Below, piece by piece: positions 42,531 to 51,543 of a stretch of DNA of 64,000 nt. Position 1 is the first letter of the stretch. Each line of letters starts with the position of its first letter. This DNA comes from G016756615 sp050958605 (GTDB taxonomy: Bacteria > Pseudomonadota > Alphaproteobacteria > Rhizobiales > Rhizobiaceae): assembly GCF_050958605.1 (NCBI RefSeq), contig NZ_JBJHDO010000006.1, forward strand, positions 186,001-250,000, read 5' to 3'. Position numbers and translations under genes: made by a program. The notes beneath the pieces are model-generated. The model ran no database searches, had not been told where the DNA came from, and was given only the letters and a program-made list of their open reading frames with translations.

Positions 42531-43132
42531 GCGGGAAACTCGTTCGAAGGTGAAGATGACGGATTGCTCGGATCGGTTGCCTTGGGCTCTTGCCCGGCAA
42601 GCCAGGCGATATCGCGCAGGATCTCCTCGAACTCATCCTTCGGCCATTTGTGCACGCCGAGGAAGTCGAGAAGTTTAAGGCCTTCGACGGCGAGCATTGC
42701 AAGCCGGGCACCCTGCGGATGGGTTGCCGAGTCGACCGTCGTGGCCAACATCCGTTCGAAGAACTGGTGGCTCAGTTGTTTGAGATCGGGTTCGCCGGCG
42801 AGGGCCACCATCATGCCCATCGCAAGCATGCGGTCCTCGTCGGACAGCTCCCGCCGGCTTGCCTGGATCCAGCTTTGGATTCCGGCATCCGGCGAAGACT
42901 CCAGACTGCATTTTATGTCGCAGACCCTTTCCCACTCGGTATCGAGGCGACGCTCGATCATCGCGCGGACCAGAGCCTGCTTCGTCTTGTAATCGTAGAG
43001 CACGCTGGCCTTGCTGATCCCGGCATTGGCTGCCACAGCCTCGATCGTCAGATTCGCCGCGCCTTCGCGCAGGAGCACGTCCTGCGCCGCGTCGAGAAGC
43101 GCCTCACGATCGATCTTGCGATGTCGACCCAA
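42518..43132 (-). CDS. TetR/AcrR-family regulator (TTG start)
   Basis: A 204-residue repressor. The N-terminal helix-turn-helix is at about 8-50 (ALLDAAQDVLLREGAANLTI and AVAANAGISKASVLYDYKTK). The C-terminal domain, with a conserved PQGARLAML region, would bind the inducer of the pump. The start is TTG at 43130-43132; no ATG is in reach and GGGA lies upstream. It is the first gene of tetR-adaptor-RND, so it probably represses its own operon. A palindromic site is just upstream. Confidence 0.88.
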   Translation of the reverse strand: MGRHRKIDREALLDAAQDVLLREGAANLTIEAVAANAGISKASVLYDYKTKQALVRAMIERRLDTEWERVCDIKCSLESSPDAGIQSWIQASRRELSDEDRMLAMGMMVALAGEPDLKQLSHQFFERMLATTVDSATHPQGARLAMLAVEGLKLLDFLGVHKWPKDEFEEILRDIAWLAGQEPKATDPSNPSSSPSNEFPACAP

Positions 43133-43155
43133 ACCCCTGGTCCCTTTTTCCGAAC

Positions 43156-43169
43156 ATTTATTCGTAAAT
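43156..43169. promoter_or_regulatory. Candidate TetR operator before the efflux operon
   Basis: ATTTATTCGTAAAT is an inverted repeat (ATTTA / TAAAT, spacer TTCG), 24-37 bases before the tetR start. It resembles the ACATTTAT-type sites of AcrR-like repressors. A second inverted repeat, ATTTCAA (43267-43273) with TTGAAAT (43283-43289), lies further upstream. Confidence 0.4.
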
Positions 43170-43375
43170 CGCTTCGAGGGCCAGCGAAATCAAGAGCGAA
43201 ATGACCGTCTCACAAAGTGTTTATTGCAATGCACACAGGCGACACCATTGCGCTTGCAACTGATGCATTTCAAAAAATTTCATTGAAATACAATAGGTTA
43301 AAGCTAATGAAGCCGTACTGCGGCAAGCGGGTCGCGCCAGCATTGCTGCTTCGCACATCCTGCGGGTTACCATCA

Positions 43376-44380
43376 TCAATGGTAGCCTTCATGGCCCACC
43401 TTGCCCCGAAATATCCAATAGGAATAGGCCGTATAAGCGAGGATGATCGGTATCATGATCACCGCCCCGACGAGCATGAAGATCAGGCTTCTGTCGGGTG
43501 CGGCTGCGTCGTGGATCGTTATCGCCCCCGGCACGACGTAGGGGAACATGCTGATCCCCAGCCCGATCATGCTCAACAGGAAGAGCCCGAGCGCCAATAG
43601 GAAAGGCAGCCTCTCGTAGCGACGATTGAGGCTGACGAGAAAAGCGATCGACGCAATGGCCACCAGCAGCGGCACCTGCGCGGTGAAGAGCACGTTCGGC
43701 CAGGCGAACCAGCGCTCGTAATAGGCCTGTTCGAGGAAAGGGGTGAAGGCGCTGACCAGCGCCACGCAAATGATGACGCCGATGCCGGACAGGCGGGCCA
43801 GTCGGAACGCGTGGTCCTGGAGCTGCCCTTCCGCCTTCATGATCAGCCATGTCGCGCCGAGCAGCGCGTAGCCGATGATCAGGCTGACGCCAGTGAGAAG
43901 GCTGAAAGGCGACAGCCATTCCCACCAGCCTCCGGCATATTGCCGGCCGGAAACCGTGATCCCCTGAAGGATCGCGCCCAGCGTGATGCCCTGGGCGAGC
44001 GCGGCCACGAGCGAGCCCCCTGTGAAGGCGAAGTCCCAGAACTTCTCATGGCCGGGATCACGCCAGCGGAACTCGAAGGCGACACCACGGAACACCAGGG
44101 CAAGAAGCATGGCGATGATCGGCGCGTATACGGCCGGCATCACGACGGAATAGGCGAGCGGAAAGGCAGCCAGAAGTCCGCCGCCGCCGAGGACCAGCCA
44201 GGTCTCGTTGCCGTCCCAGACGGGCGCGACCGAATTCATGGCGACATCGCGCTCGTTTCCTCTCTCGAAGAAGGGAAACAATATGCCGATCCCGAGGTCG
44301 AAGCCGTCGAGCACGACATAGGCGAGCACGCCGAAGGCCAGGATGAAGGCCCAGATGGTGGGAAGATCGAGCCAGGTCAT
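43376..44380 (-). CDS. cydB: Cytochrome bd-type ubiquinol oxidase subunit II
   Basis: A 334-residue membrane protein with eight to nine helices. MTWLDLPTIWAFILAFGVLA is the family start and GFDLGIGILFPFFERGNERD, PVWDGNETWLVLGGGGLLAA and FRGVAFEFRWRDPGHEKFWD are the conserved blocks. It is the structural partner of CydA in a quinol oxidase that reduces oxygen without pumping protons. The start ATG at 44378-44380 overlaps the cydA stop as ATGA; a long upstream in-frame extension would lie inside cydA. Confidence 0.94.
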   Translation of the reverse strand: MTWLDLPTIWAFILAFGVLAYVVLDGFDLGIGILFPFFERGNERDVAMNSVAPVWDGNETWLVLGGGGLLAAFPLAYSVVMPAVYAPIIAMLLALVFRGVAFEFRWRDPGHEKFWDFAFTGGSLVAALAQGITLGAILQGITVSGRQYAGGWWEWLSPFSLLTGVSLIIGYALLGATWLIMKAEGQLQDHAFRLARLSGIGVIICVALVSAFTPFLEQAYYERWFAWPNVLFTAQVPLLVAIASIAFLVSLNRRYERLPFLLALGLFLLSMIGLGISMFPYVVPGAITIHDAAAPDRSLIFMLVGAVIMIPIILAYTAYSYWIFRGKVGHEGYH

Positions 44381-45813
44381 GATCGATGCCCTTCCGCCGT
44401 CGTGCCGAGCGCCCGGTCCGGGTCGACCGACGTGGCAGGCGTGATGCCCGCGGTGCGGATCGGCCCCGCCTCTTCCTCCATGCCCGGCTCCTCGACGACC
44501 GGCGTATGCCGCATCAGCCTCAGCATGTACCAGGCGCCGACGGAAAACACGGTGAAGTAGACGACGACGAAAGCCGCAAGCGACGCGGCGACGGCGGGTG
44601 CATCGAGCGGCGAGGCGGATTCGGCGGTACGCAGGAGTCCGTAAACGGTATAGGGCTGCCTGCCCACTTCGGTCGTCACCCAGCCAGCGGTGACAGCGAC
44701 GAAGCCTGCGGGTCCCATGATCAGGGCGAAGCGATGCAGGCCGGCCCAGGTGTAAAGCGTGCCGCGCAGCCGGGCGATCAATGCAAGACCGCCGAGCAGC
44801 AGCATCAGGAGGCCCAGGCCGACCATGATGCGGAACGACCAGAAGACGATCGCGACAGGTGGCCAGTCTGCACGCGGCACCGTGTCGAGGCCTTCCATCG
44901 GAGCCGTGAGGCTGTGCCTGAGGATCAGCGAGCCAACCCTGGGGATGGCGAGGGAATAGCGCATGGTTGCGCCTTCCTGGTCGGGCAAACCGACGACATA
45001 GAACGGCGCGCCTTCGGGGTGACTCTGGAAGTGCCCTTCCACGGCCATGATCTTGACCGGCTGGTGCTCGAGCGTGTTGAGCCCGTGCAGGTCGCCGGCA
45101 ATGATCTGCAACGGTGCCGTCACCACGATCATGCCCATCGCCATCGCGAACATCACGCGCGCGCCTTCGTTGGCGCGGTTTCGCAGGAGGTGGAAAGCGC
45201 CCACGGCGCCGACCACCAGCGCCGTCGTCAGATAGGCGCCGAAAACGGTGTGGACCAGACGGTAGGGGAAAGAGACGTTGAAGATGATCTGCCACCAGTT
45301 GCCGGGAACGAATTGCCCTGCATCGTTGATGAGGTGACCACCGGGCGTCTGCATCCAGGAATTGGCCGAGAGAATCCAGAAAGCAGAGAACAAGGTCCCA
45401 ACCGCCACCGCCAGCGTGGCGACGAAGTGCAGACCGCGCCCCACGCGGCTCATTCCGAACAGCATCACGCCGAGAAACCCCGCCTCGAGAAAGAAGGCCG
45501 TCAGCACTTCGTAGGCCATGAGCGGACCGATGATCGGGCCGGCCCTGTCGGACAAGACTGACCAGTTGGTCCCGAACTGATAGGAAAGCACGATGCCCGA
45601 CACGACGCCCATGGCGAAGCTCAGGGCGAAAATCTTCATCCAGTATTTGAACAGGTTGAGGTAGACCGTCCTGCCAGTCCAGAGCCAGAGGCCTTCCAGG
45701 ACCGCAAGATAGCTGGCGAGGCCAATGGTGAAGGCCGGGAAGATGAAGTGGAACGAAACCGTGAAGGCGAACTGGAGACGGGCGAGGAAGATGGCGTCAA
45801 GTCCGTCGAGCAT
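44377..45813 (-). CDS. cydA: Cytochrome bd-type ubiquinol oxidase subunit I (probably cyanide-insensitive type)
   Basis: A 478-residue haem-binding subunit. LARLQFAFTVSFHFIFPAFT carries the high-spin haem ligand region, FALSFAMGVVSGIVLSYQFG the Q-loop approach, and EVGRQPYTVYGLLRTAES the GRQP block. The quinol-binding Q-loop is short and lacks the long insertion of E. coli CydA, which places it with the CioA group. This pair is used in low oxygen or when haem-copper oxidases are blocked. The ATG at 45811-45813 is preceded by GGAG; an upstream ATG would add an atypical 42-residue N-terminus. Confidence 0.93.
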   Translation of the reverse strand: MLDGLDAIFLARLQFAFTVSFHFIFPAFTIGLASYLAVLEGLWLWTGRTVYLNLFKYWMKIFALSFAMGVVSGIVLSYQFGTNWSVLSDRAGPIIGPLMAYEVLTAFFLEAGFLGVMLFGMSRVGRGLHFVATLAVAVGTLFSAFWILSANSWMQTPGGHLINDAGQFVPGNWWQIIFNVSFPYRLVHTVFGAYLTTALVVGAVGAFHLLRNRANEGARVMFAMAMGMIVVTAPLQIIAGDLHGLNTLEHQPVKIMAVEGHFQSHPEGAPFYVVGLPDQEGATMRYSLAIPRVGSLILRHSLTAPMEGLDTVPRADWPPVAIVFWSFRIMVGLGLLMLLLGGLALIARLRGTLYTWAGLHRFALIMGPAGFVAVTAGWVTTEVGRQPYTVYGLLRTAESASPLDAPAVAASLAAFVVVYFTVFSVGAWYMLRLMRHTPVVEEPGMEEEAGPIRTAGITPATSVDPDRALGTTAEGHRS

Positions 45814-45997
45814 CACGGTTCTCCGATCAGCCGTCCCCTGCGCAAAACTAGCATACCGACAAGTCCCTGCAAGTACAGTATGCACATTTCTGGCGCGCAC
45901 AACCTCGCTGCGACGAGCGTCTTCGACACCGATCTCCACTTTGGTCGCCGATGCTGTAACGATGTCTGGACGCTAGAGCTGTAAGGAGATGAACCCG

Positions 45998-46297
45998 ATG
46001 ATCACGCCCGCCCAATGTCGAGCCGCCCGAGCGCTGGCCGAGCTTACACGTGCCGCCCTTTGCCGCATGACCGGCGTCGAGGAAAGCGCCATCGAACGTT
46101 TCGAGCGCAAGATCGACGAGCCGGACGAGCAGACCGTGGCGAAGCTTCAAAATGCGCTGGAGGAGGCCGGTGTCGTGTTCATCCCTGAAAATGGCGGAGG
46201 CGCAGGCGTCCGGCTGAAGTTCAACAGTTCGGTGACGCGGCGCCTCGGCATCCTCGAGGGCGAAGGTGGTATCGTGCGCAACGACGACGTGCCGTGA
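45998..46297 (+). CDS. XRE-like helix-turn-helix regulator
   Basis: A protein of 99 residues. The helix-turn-helix is at about 4-55 (QCRAARALAELTRAALCRMT, ESAIERFERKIDEPDEQTVA). The C-terminal half (LQNALEEAGVVFIPENGGGA) matches small rhizobial XRE proteins. The ATG at 45998 is chosen over the one at 45989 because AAGGAG ends one base before 45989 but at ideal spacing for 45998. It is divergent from cydA, 184 bases away, and might regulate it; this is inference. Confidence 0.78.
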   Translation: MITPAQCRAARALAELTRAALCRMTGVEESAIERFERKIDEPDEQTVAKLQNALEEAGVVFIPENGGGAGVRLKFNSSVTRRLGILEGEGGIVRNDDVP

Positions 46298-46661
46298 CAC
46301 CCTGTCGGCTCGCCGGGTTTCTGCTCCCGCGACGACTTTCCGCATCGGACGCGCCAGCAAGTGTTGCCTGAGGGCGGCCATTGGGAACCGCCACTTGCCG
46401 TCGCCGCCGGGAGATACGCAACGCGGCCCGACGTGATCAGCCTGCACGGACATGGTTAATGGATCGTTGAAGCGGCGACAGGCGTGATGGCGAATCCTTT
46501 CCTATGCGTACCCGCTGCGTTATCCTGAGACCTGCTGCGACCGGCAGAGCCGGGGCGGAAAACACTGCGGCAACGCCGGATAGGCTGGCGTTTCGAGAGT
46601 AAATGGGCGGGGCGGACAATGCCGCTGGGGGGCGGTCGCAATTTGAGCGGGTGAGCCGGAG
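46298..46661. other. Intergenic region before the adenylate cyclase gene
   Basis: I see no convincing gene, RNA or terminator in these 364 bases. They should contain the promoter of the large cyclase gene. A GGAG lies directly against the GTG start at 46662. Confidence 0.35.
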
Positions 46662-49600
46662 GTGGATATCGGCGACTGGCTAGGCGGTCTCGGCCTGCAA
46701 TCCTATGAGCAGGCGTTCCGCAGCCATGCCGTAGACATGGAGGTCCTTCCTCTCCTGACAGTCGACGACCTCAAGGAAATTGGGATTGCGGCCGTCGGCC
46801 ATCGCCGCAGGATCCTCGATGCGATCAAGCTGCTGCAGCGAGAGGCTGGGGAACACGCCGCGCGCGGGTCGGCCGAGCGCCGGCAACTCACCCTCGTCTT
46901 CGTCGACCTCGTCGGATCGACCGAGTTAAGTGCCCGGTTGGATCCAGAGGAACTCGGAGAAATGTTGCAGTCCTTCCGGGACCTCGTCGCTGGCGAGATC
47001 GTCCGGTTCGAGGGTCACGTCGCCAAATTCCTGGGAGACGGCGTGCTTGCCTATTTCGGCTGGCCGCGCGCCAGCGAAGACGCGGCCGAACGGGCCATAC
47101 GCGCCGGCCTGGCGATCACGAAGGCTCTCGCCGACATGGCGGGCCGATCCGGCGAGCTCCTGTCCGCTCGCATCGGAATAGCGACTGGGCTCGTTGTCGT
47201 AGGCGACCTGATCGGCGCCGGCCCGACCCGGGAAGAGGTAGCCGGAGATACACCGAATCTGGCGGCCCGCCTGCAACAGGTGGCCCAACCCAATGGCGTC
47301 GTCATCGGGGAAAGCACACGCCGCCTGGTGGGCAGTCTGTTCGAACTGGCGGGACCCGATATCTATCGTCTTAAAGGGTTCGCCGAGCCAGTAACGGCAT
47401 GGCGCGTCGTCGGCGAAGGCGGCGCGGACAACCGATTTGAAGCCCTCCACGGCATCCAGCTGACGCCTCTTGTCGGGCGTAGCGAGGAACTCGAAGCGAT
47501 CCTGTCGGGCTGGGGGCGAGCCAAGCAGGGAGACGGGCAGGTCGTCCTGATCTGCGGCGAAGCCGGCATCGGCAAGTCGCGACTTGTTCATGCGCTTCGC
47601 GAGGCGCTCAAGGCCGAGCCGATCACCTGGATCGGCTACGACTGCTCGCCCCAGCACAGCAGCAGTGCCCTTCACCCGTTCATAGCCCAAATCGAACGAG
47701 CGGCGCAGTTCGCGCCCGGCGACACCAGGGAGAGGCGGCTCAAGCTCTTGGATTCGTATCTGCGCGAGGGCGTCGGGGACGTTCCGGGCGACGAGGTGGC
47801 GCTGCTTGCCGATCTGCTCGGTCTCTCGAATGGAGCGAGCGACCCCGACCTCTCGCCGGAAGAGAGAAAGGCGCGGCTCTTTCAGTCGCTTTTTGCACGG
47901 CTGGAAGGCATGGCAAAGCGCGGCCCGCTTCTCATAGTGCTGGAAGATGCGCATTGGCTCGACCCGACCTCCGGCGAGCTTTTCGCTCAGATGGTCCAGC
48001 GCCTTCGCTTCCTGCCTGCACTTCTGGCCGTAACCTCCAGGCCGGAATTCTCACCGGAGTGGTCGGACTTGCCGCATGTCACGTCCGTGAGATTGGAGCG
48101 ACTGCCGCCGCTCCAGGCCAAGTCGCTCATTGAGCGCGTCGCGAAAGGCAAGACCGTGCCGCCCGTGGTTCTTGACCGGCTTCTCGAAAGGACGGAGGGG
48201 GTTCCGCTTTTTGCAGAGGAACTGACCCGCGCGGTTCTCGAAACCGGCCTGCTCCGCGACTGCGGCGATCGGTACATGCTCTCGGGTCCACTGCCTTCGC
48301 TCGCCATTCCGGCAACGCTGCAGGATTCGCTGATGGCGCGTCTCGACCGCCTCGCACCAGTCAAGGAAATTGCCCAGATCGGAGCCTGCATCGGCCGCGA
48401 GTTCGGCCATCAATTGCTTGCCGCCGTCGCGCCCCTCCCTGAGCGCGATCTCACCGCCGCACTTGATCGTCTCGCCGATGCAGGGATCATCTTCAGGCGC
48501 GGAGCGGCTTCGGTGGCGACCTATGTCTTCAAGCACGCGCTGGTACGCGACGCCGCCTATGAAAGCCTGCTCAAGCGCCGTCGCCAGGAACTGCACGAGC
48601 AGGTCGCCACGGCCCTCCTTGAACAATTCCCCCAACTCATCGAAGTGCAGCCGGAACTCGTTGCCCGTCATCTCGGCGAGGCCGGATTGCTCGAAAAGGC
48701 CGTTCCGTATTGGCTTCAGGCCGGTCGCCGCGCCGCTGCTCGCTCGGCCAATGTCGAGGCGATCGCGCATTTGAACGCGGGAATGGACAGTCTGCAGGCT
48801 TTGCCTCCCGGCGAGCCACGCTCACGCCTCGAACTGTCGCTGCAACTGGCCCTTGGCGGCCCCTTGCTCGCCACCAGGGGGTTCGCTTCGAGCGAGGCCG
48901 AGGCGGCATACCAGCGCGCCCAGGAGCTCAGCCGCGAATTGCGGAGCCCTGGCGAACTGTTCGTCGCCCTGCGCGGTCTGGGCTTCGTCTATCATGTACG
49001 TGCCAATCTGCGGGAAGCGACGGCCCTTGCCGACGAAACCGTCGCACTGGCCGAGCAGAGCGGCGAGCCGGGGCTCCTGACCGAGGGCTACCATCTGGCA
49101 GGCGCCCTCACCTTCCACCTCGGCCGCTTCCAGACCGCCCGGCGCTGGCTGGATCGAAGCATGGAAGCCGGTGAAAATCACGGCCGCTATCACTCCGAGA
49201 TCTATGGCATGAACATGGGTGTCTTCTGCCGCGCCTATATCGGCCATTGCGACTGGCATCTCGGCTACCCCGCCCGGGCACTCAGGAGCGCAGAGGACGG
49301 GCTGGCGATCGCGCGCGAGGTCTCCCACCCCTTCAGCATCGCGCTGGCACTCTCCTATCTTGCCATGCTGCGTCAGTTCCGGCGCGAGCCGCAGGCTGCA
49401 CTGGAACTGGCGGAGGAAGCGCAGGAGATGTGCGCGAAGTTCGGCTTCGACTACTACCAAGCCTGGAGCGATCTCGTTCATGCCTGGGCCGTCGCCGAAA
49501 TCCGCCACTCACCCGAGAACCTGACAGGCTACCAGCGCGCTTTGGAGAGTTTCCGACGCACGGGCGCCGGGCTGCGCTATCCATATTATCTCGGGACCCA

Positions 49601-49982
49601 CGCCGCGATGCATCGCCAGGCCGGCGATGCGGCGACAGGGCTGACGCTCGTCGAAGCCGCCCTCGCTGCCGCTGAGACAAGCCATGAAAGCTGGTGCAAC
49701 GCAGAACTCCATCGCGAGCGCGGTGAGCTACTGCTCGCCGGACCGGCGAAGGCGGAGCTGCTGGCCGACGCCGAATTCCAGACAGCCATCGAGATCGCGG
49801 CGGCCCAAGGCGCCAAGCTACCGGAGCTTCGCGCCACCGTCGCACGCGCCCGGCTCCTGGCCGCCCGCGGCGACTGGCGGAAAGCCAAGGAGACGCTCTC
49901 CCCGATCTATCGCTGGTTCGGCGAGGGCCTGGAAACGCCGGATATGATCGACGCGCAGCACCTCCTGGCCGATCTGCAGTAA
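46662..49982 (+). CDS. SAM-domain class III adenylate cyclase with AAA-type ATPase and TPR-like repeats
   Basis: A 1106-residue cytoplasmic signalling protein. Order: SAM domain at about 1-60 (DIGDWLGGLGLQSYEQAFRS), class III nucleotidyl cyclase at about 74-250 with metal aspartates D82 (FVDLVGSTEL) and D126 (KFLGDGVLAYF), ATPase with Walker A near 300 (CGEAGIGKSRLV) and Walker B near 425 (LLIVLEDAHWLDPT), then several hundred residues of TPR-like helices. It should make cAMP under control of an unknown input through the ATPase/TPR part. The start is GTG; no alternative exists because an in-frame stop lies 16 bases upstream. Confidence 0.88.
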   Translation: MDIGDWLGGLGLQSYEQAFRSHAVDMEVLPLLTVDDLKEIGIAAVGHRRRILDAIKLLQREAGEHAARGSAERRQLTLVFVDLVGSTELSARLDPEELGEMLQSFRDLVAGEIVRFEGHVAKFLGDGVLAYFGWPRASEDAAERAIRAGLAITKALADMAGRSGELLSARIGIATGLVVVGDLIGAGPTREEVAGDTPNLAARLQQVAQPNGVVIGESTRRLVGSLFELAGPDIYRLKGFAEPVTAWRVVGEGGADNRFEALHGIQLTPLVGRSEELEAILSGWGRAKQGDGQVVLICGEAGIGKSRLVHALREALKAEPITWIGYDCSPQHSSSALHPFIAQIERAAQFAPGDTRERRLKLLDSYLREGVGDVPGDEVALLADLLGLSNGASDPDLSPEERKARLFQSLFARLEGMAKRGPLLIVLEDAHWLDPTSGELFAQMVQRLRFLPALLAVTSRPEFSPEWSDLPHVTSVRLERLPPLQAKSLIERVAKGKTVPPVVLDRLLERTEGVPLFAEELTRAVLETGLLRDCGDRYMLSGPLPSLAIPATLQDSLMARLDRLAPVKEIAQIGACIGREFGHQLLAAVAPLPERDLTAALDRLADAGIIFRRGAASVATYVFKHALVRDAAYESLLKRRRQELHEQVATALLEQFPQLIEVQPELVARHLGEAGLLEKAVPYWLQAGRRAAARSANVEAIAHLNAGMDSLQALPPGEPRSRLELSLQLALGGPLLATRGFASSEAEAAYQRAQELSRELRSPGELFVALRGLGFVYHVRANLREATALADETVALAEQSGEPGLLTEGYHLAGALTFHLGRFQTARRWLDRSMEAGENHGRYHSEIYGMNMGVFCRAYIGHCDWHLGYPARALRSAEDGLAIAREVSHPFSIALALSYLAMLRQFRREPQAALELAEEAQEMCAKFGFDYYQAWSDLVHAWAVAEIRHSPENLTGYQRALESFRRTGAGLRYPYYLGTHAAMHRQAGDAATGLTLVEAALAAAETSHESWCNAELHRERGELLLAGPAKAELLADAEFQTAIEIAAAQGAKLPELRATVARARLLAARGDWRKAKETLSPIYRWFGEGLETPDMIDAQHLLADLQ

Positions 49983-50067
49983 TGCCGGAACATGCCGCCC
50001 CGCTGTTTGTCAGAGCACAGGCTTTGTTCTTTTCTTCGTGTCAACGTCGAGACGCAAGTGCGAGGAC

Positions 50068-50409
50068 TCAGCGACGTGAATCCGGACGCTTCGCGAGCAG
50101 CCCGATCCCCACGCCGACGACGCCGCCCCCAGCCTTCACCAAGGCGTCGGCGAGCCTGGCGTGACGGTCTGGCGTCAGCGCCTGGACAAGCTCGAACCCG
50201 CCGGCCGCCAGGACCACGACCAGAAGCGCCACCGGCCAGAAGCGGCGATATCCCAAGCAGAACAGCAGCCCAAGCAACGCGAAGGCTCCGGCCCGCTCGA
50301 AGGTCGGGCCGGAGCCGACATGCGGGCGGTCGTTCAGGGGCGAGATCGTCACCGCCAATATGGCGAGGAGCATGACCCAGGCGAAAATACGGATGACGGT
50401 TTTGAACAT
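50068..50409 (-). CDS. VanZ-like small membrane protein
   Basis: A protein of 113 residues with about four hydrophobic segments. ISPLNDRPHVGSGPTFERAG and FELVQALTPDRHARLADALV resemble the conserved blocks of VanZ-family proteins, where the aspartate-rich helix follows ELxQ. Proteins of this size in rhizobia are uncharacterised and not linked to glycopeptide resistance. Coordinates are taken from the clear ATG at 50407-50409. Confidence 0.75.
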   Translation of the reverse strand: MFKTVIRIFAWVMLLAILAVTISPLNDRPHVGSGPTFERAGAFALLGLLFCLGYRRFWPVALLVVVLAAGGFELVQALTPDRHARLADALVKAGGGVVGVGIGLLAKRPDSRR

Positions 50410-50627
50410 CGCATCTTCCTAGCCTGCCCTCGCGTGAAGCGCGACCTCCAATGCGCTAATCTTTCGAGGTAGCAGCCGACAGCCAAGAGTTGTGTCGCCG
50501 GAAGGACTGCAGAGGCAGTCCCGACCGTAGGCCGAAATTGGCGCGCACGACGCCAGGCCGTCGTCCTATCGACGCCCTTGACTATAGCAAATCTGTTATA
50601 TAATAATTTGGCTATATAGGTGACCAG

Positions 50628-50966
50628 ATGAATCTCGATGCTGCATTTTCCGCTCTGGCCGATCCGACGAGACGTGCGATTCTCACACGGCTTGCATTGG
50701 GTGAAGCCACGGTCATGGAGCTCGCGCGTCCGTTCGACATGTCGCAGCCGGCCGTCTCGCGCCACATCAGGGTGCTGAGCGATGCCGGTCTGATCACTCA
50801 GCGCGTCGACGGCACAAGGCGTCCCTGCAAGCTGGCACCTGAAGCACTATCCGAGATCGATCGCTGGCTGGCCATGCTGAGGGATGCACTCACCAGGAAT
50901 TACGACCGGCTGGATGCCCTGCTGGCCGAGATGAAGAATTCAAGCGAGGAGAAGAACCATGAGTAA
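50628..50966 (+). CDS. ArsR-family regulator paired with an SRPBCC protein
   Basis: A winged-helix regulator of 112 residues. FSALADPTRRAILTRLALGE and MSQPAVSRHIRVLSDAGLI are the recognition region. There are no metal-binding cysteines, as in the subgroup that regulates an adjacent AHSA1-domain gene. Its stop overlaps the next start by eight bases, so the pair is translationally coupled. Confidence 0.9.
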   Translation: MNLDAAFSALADPTRRAILTRLALGEATVMELARPFDMSQPAVSRHIRVLSDAGLITQRVDGTRRPCKLAPEALSEIDRWLAMLRDALTRNYDRLDALLAEMKNSSEEKNHE

Positions 50967-51423
50967 GTTGACGTTGACCACGGAAGGCGACACCCATGTG
51001 CTCGTCACAAGGCGTTTCGCGGCCCCGCCGGAAGTTGTCTTCCGTGCCCATATGGACCCCGAGCTTATCAAGAAATGGATGCTCGGTCCGGACGGTTGGA
51101 CCATGCCCGTCTGCATCAACGAGGCGCGCCCGGGCGGCAAAATCCGCTACGAATGGAGCGACGGCGCCGGCAACGGTTTCTATCTGACCGGCGAGTTCGT
51201 CGAAATCCAGGAGCCCAGCCGTATCGTGCATGTCGAACGCATGCATCTTCCCGATGCGACGCCCGACAACCATATCGAGACACGTTTCGAACCGGACGGA
51301 ACAGGCACGCTCATGACCATGCGCATGACGCTGCCGGATTCCGATACCCGCGCCGCCATGCTCGCAACAGGCATGGCCGACGGCATGGAGGTAAGCTACC
51401 AGCGCCTGGAGGAGGTGGTGTAG
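50959..51423 (+). CDS. SRPBCC (AHSA1-like) domain protein
   Basis: A protein of 154 residues with the START/AHSA1 fold: TRRFAAPPEVVFRAHMDPEL, KKWMLGPDGWTMPVCINEAR, YEWSDGAGNGFYLTGEFVEI, GTLMTMRMTLPDSDTRAAML and ADGMEVSYQRLEEVV. These proteins bind hydrophobic ligands in a deep cavity and are usually co-transcribed with an ArsR regulator, as here. Ligand and effect unknown. Confidence 0.88.
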   Translation: MSKLTLTTEGDTHVLVTRRFAAPPEVVFRAHMDPELIKKWMLGPDGWTMPVCINEARPGGKIRYEWSDGAGNGFYLTGEFVEIQEPSRIVHVERMHLPDATPDNHIETRFEPDGTGTLMTMRMTLPDSDTRAAMLATGMADGMEVSYQRLEEVV

Positions 51424-51543
51424 CTCTTTCAAGACGCGGTTGGAATAGACCGGCCAGGGCGGCGGCACCGACGCTGCCGCCTTCCAACTGTTTTCCAGCC
51501 TGGCGATTTGCGCCAGATCGCGTGAGGGAAGCGGCAAGCAAGG

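Noticed and set aside
43164..43177. CGTAAATCGCTTCG as a further site for the LacI regulator
   Set aside because: It shares GTAAATCGCTT with the operators at 26902-26927 but lacks the palindromic right half, so the match is probably chance.
43376..45295. A 639-codon minus-strand frame that would fuse sequence inside cydA to cydB
   Set aside because: Only the last 334 codons match CydB. The rest is cydA read in another frame; the ATGA overlap at 44377-44380 gives the true start.
50068..50409. Glycopeptide resistance gene
   Set aside because: VanZ-like sequence alone does not indicate resistance; no van genes are nearby and the organism is a Gram-negative.
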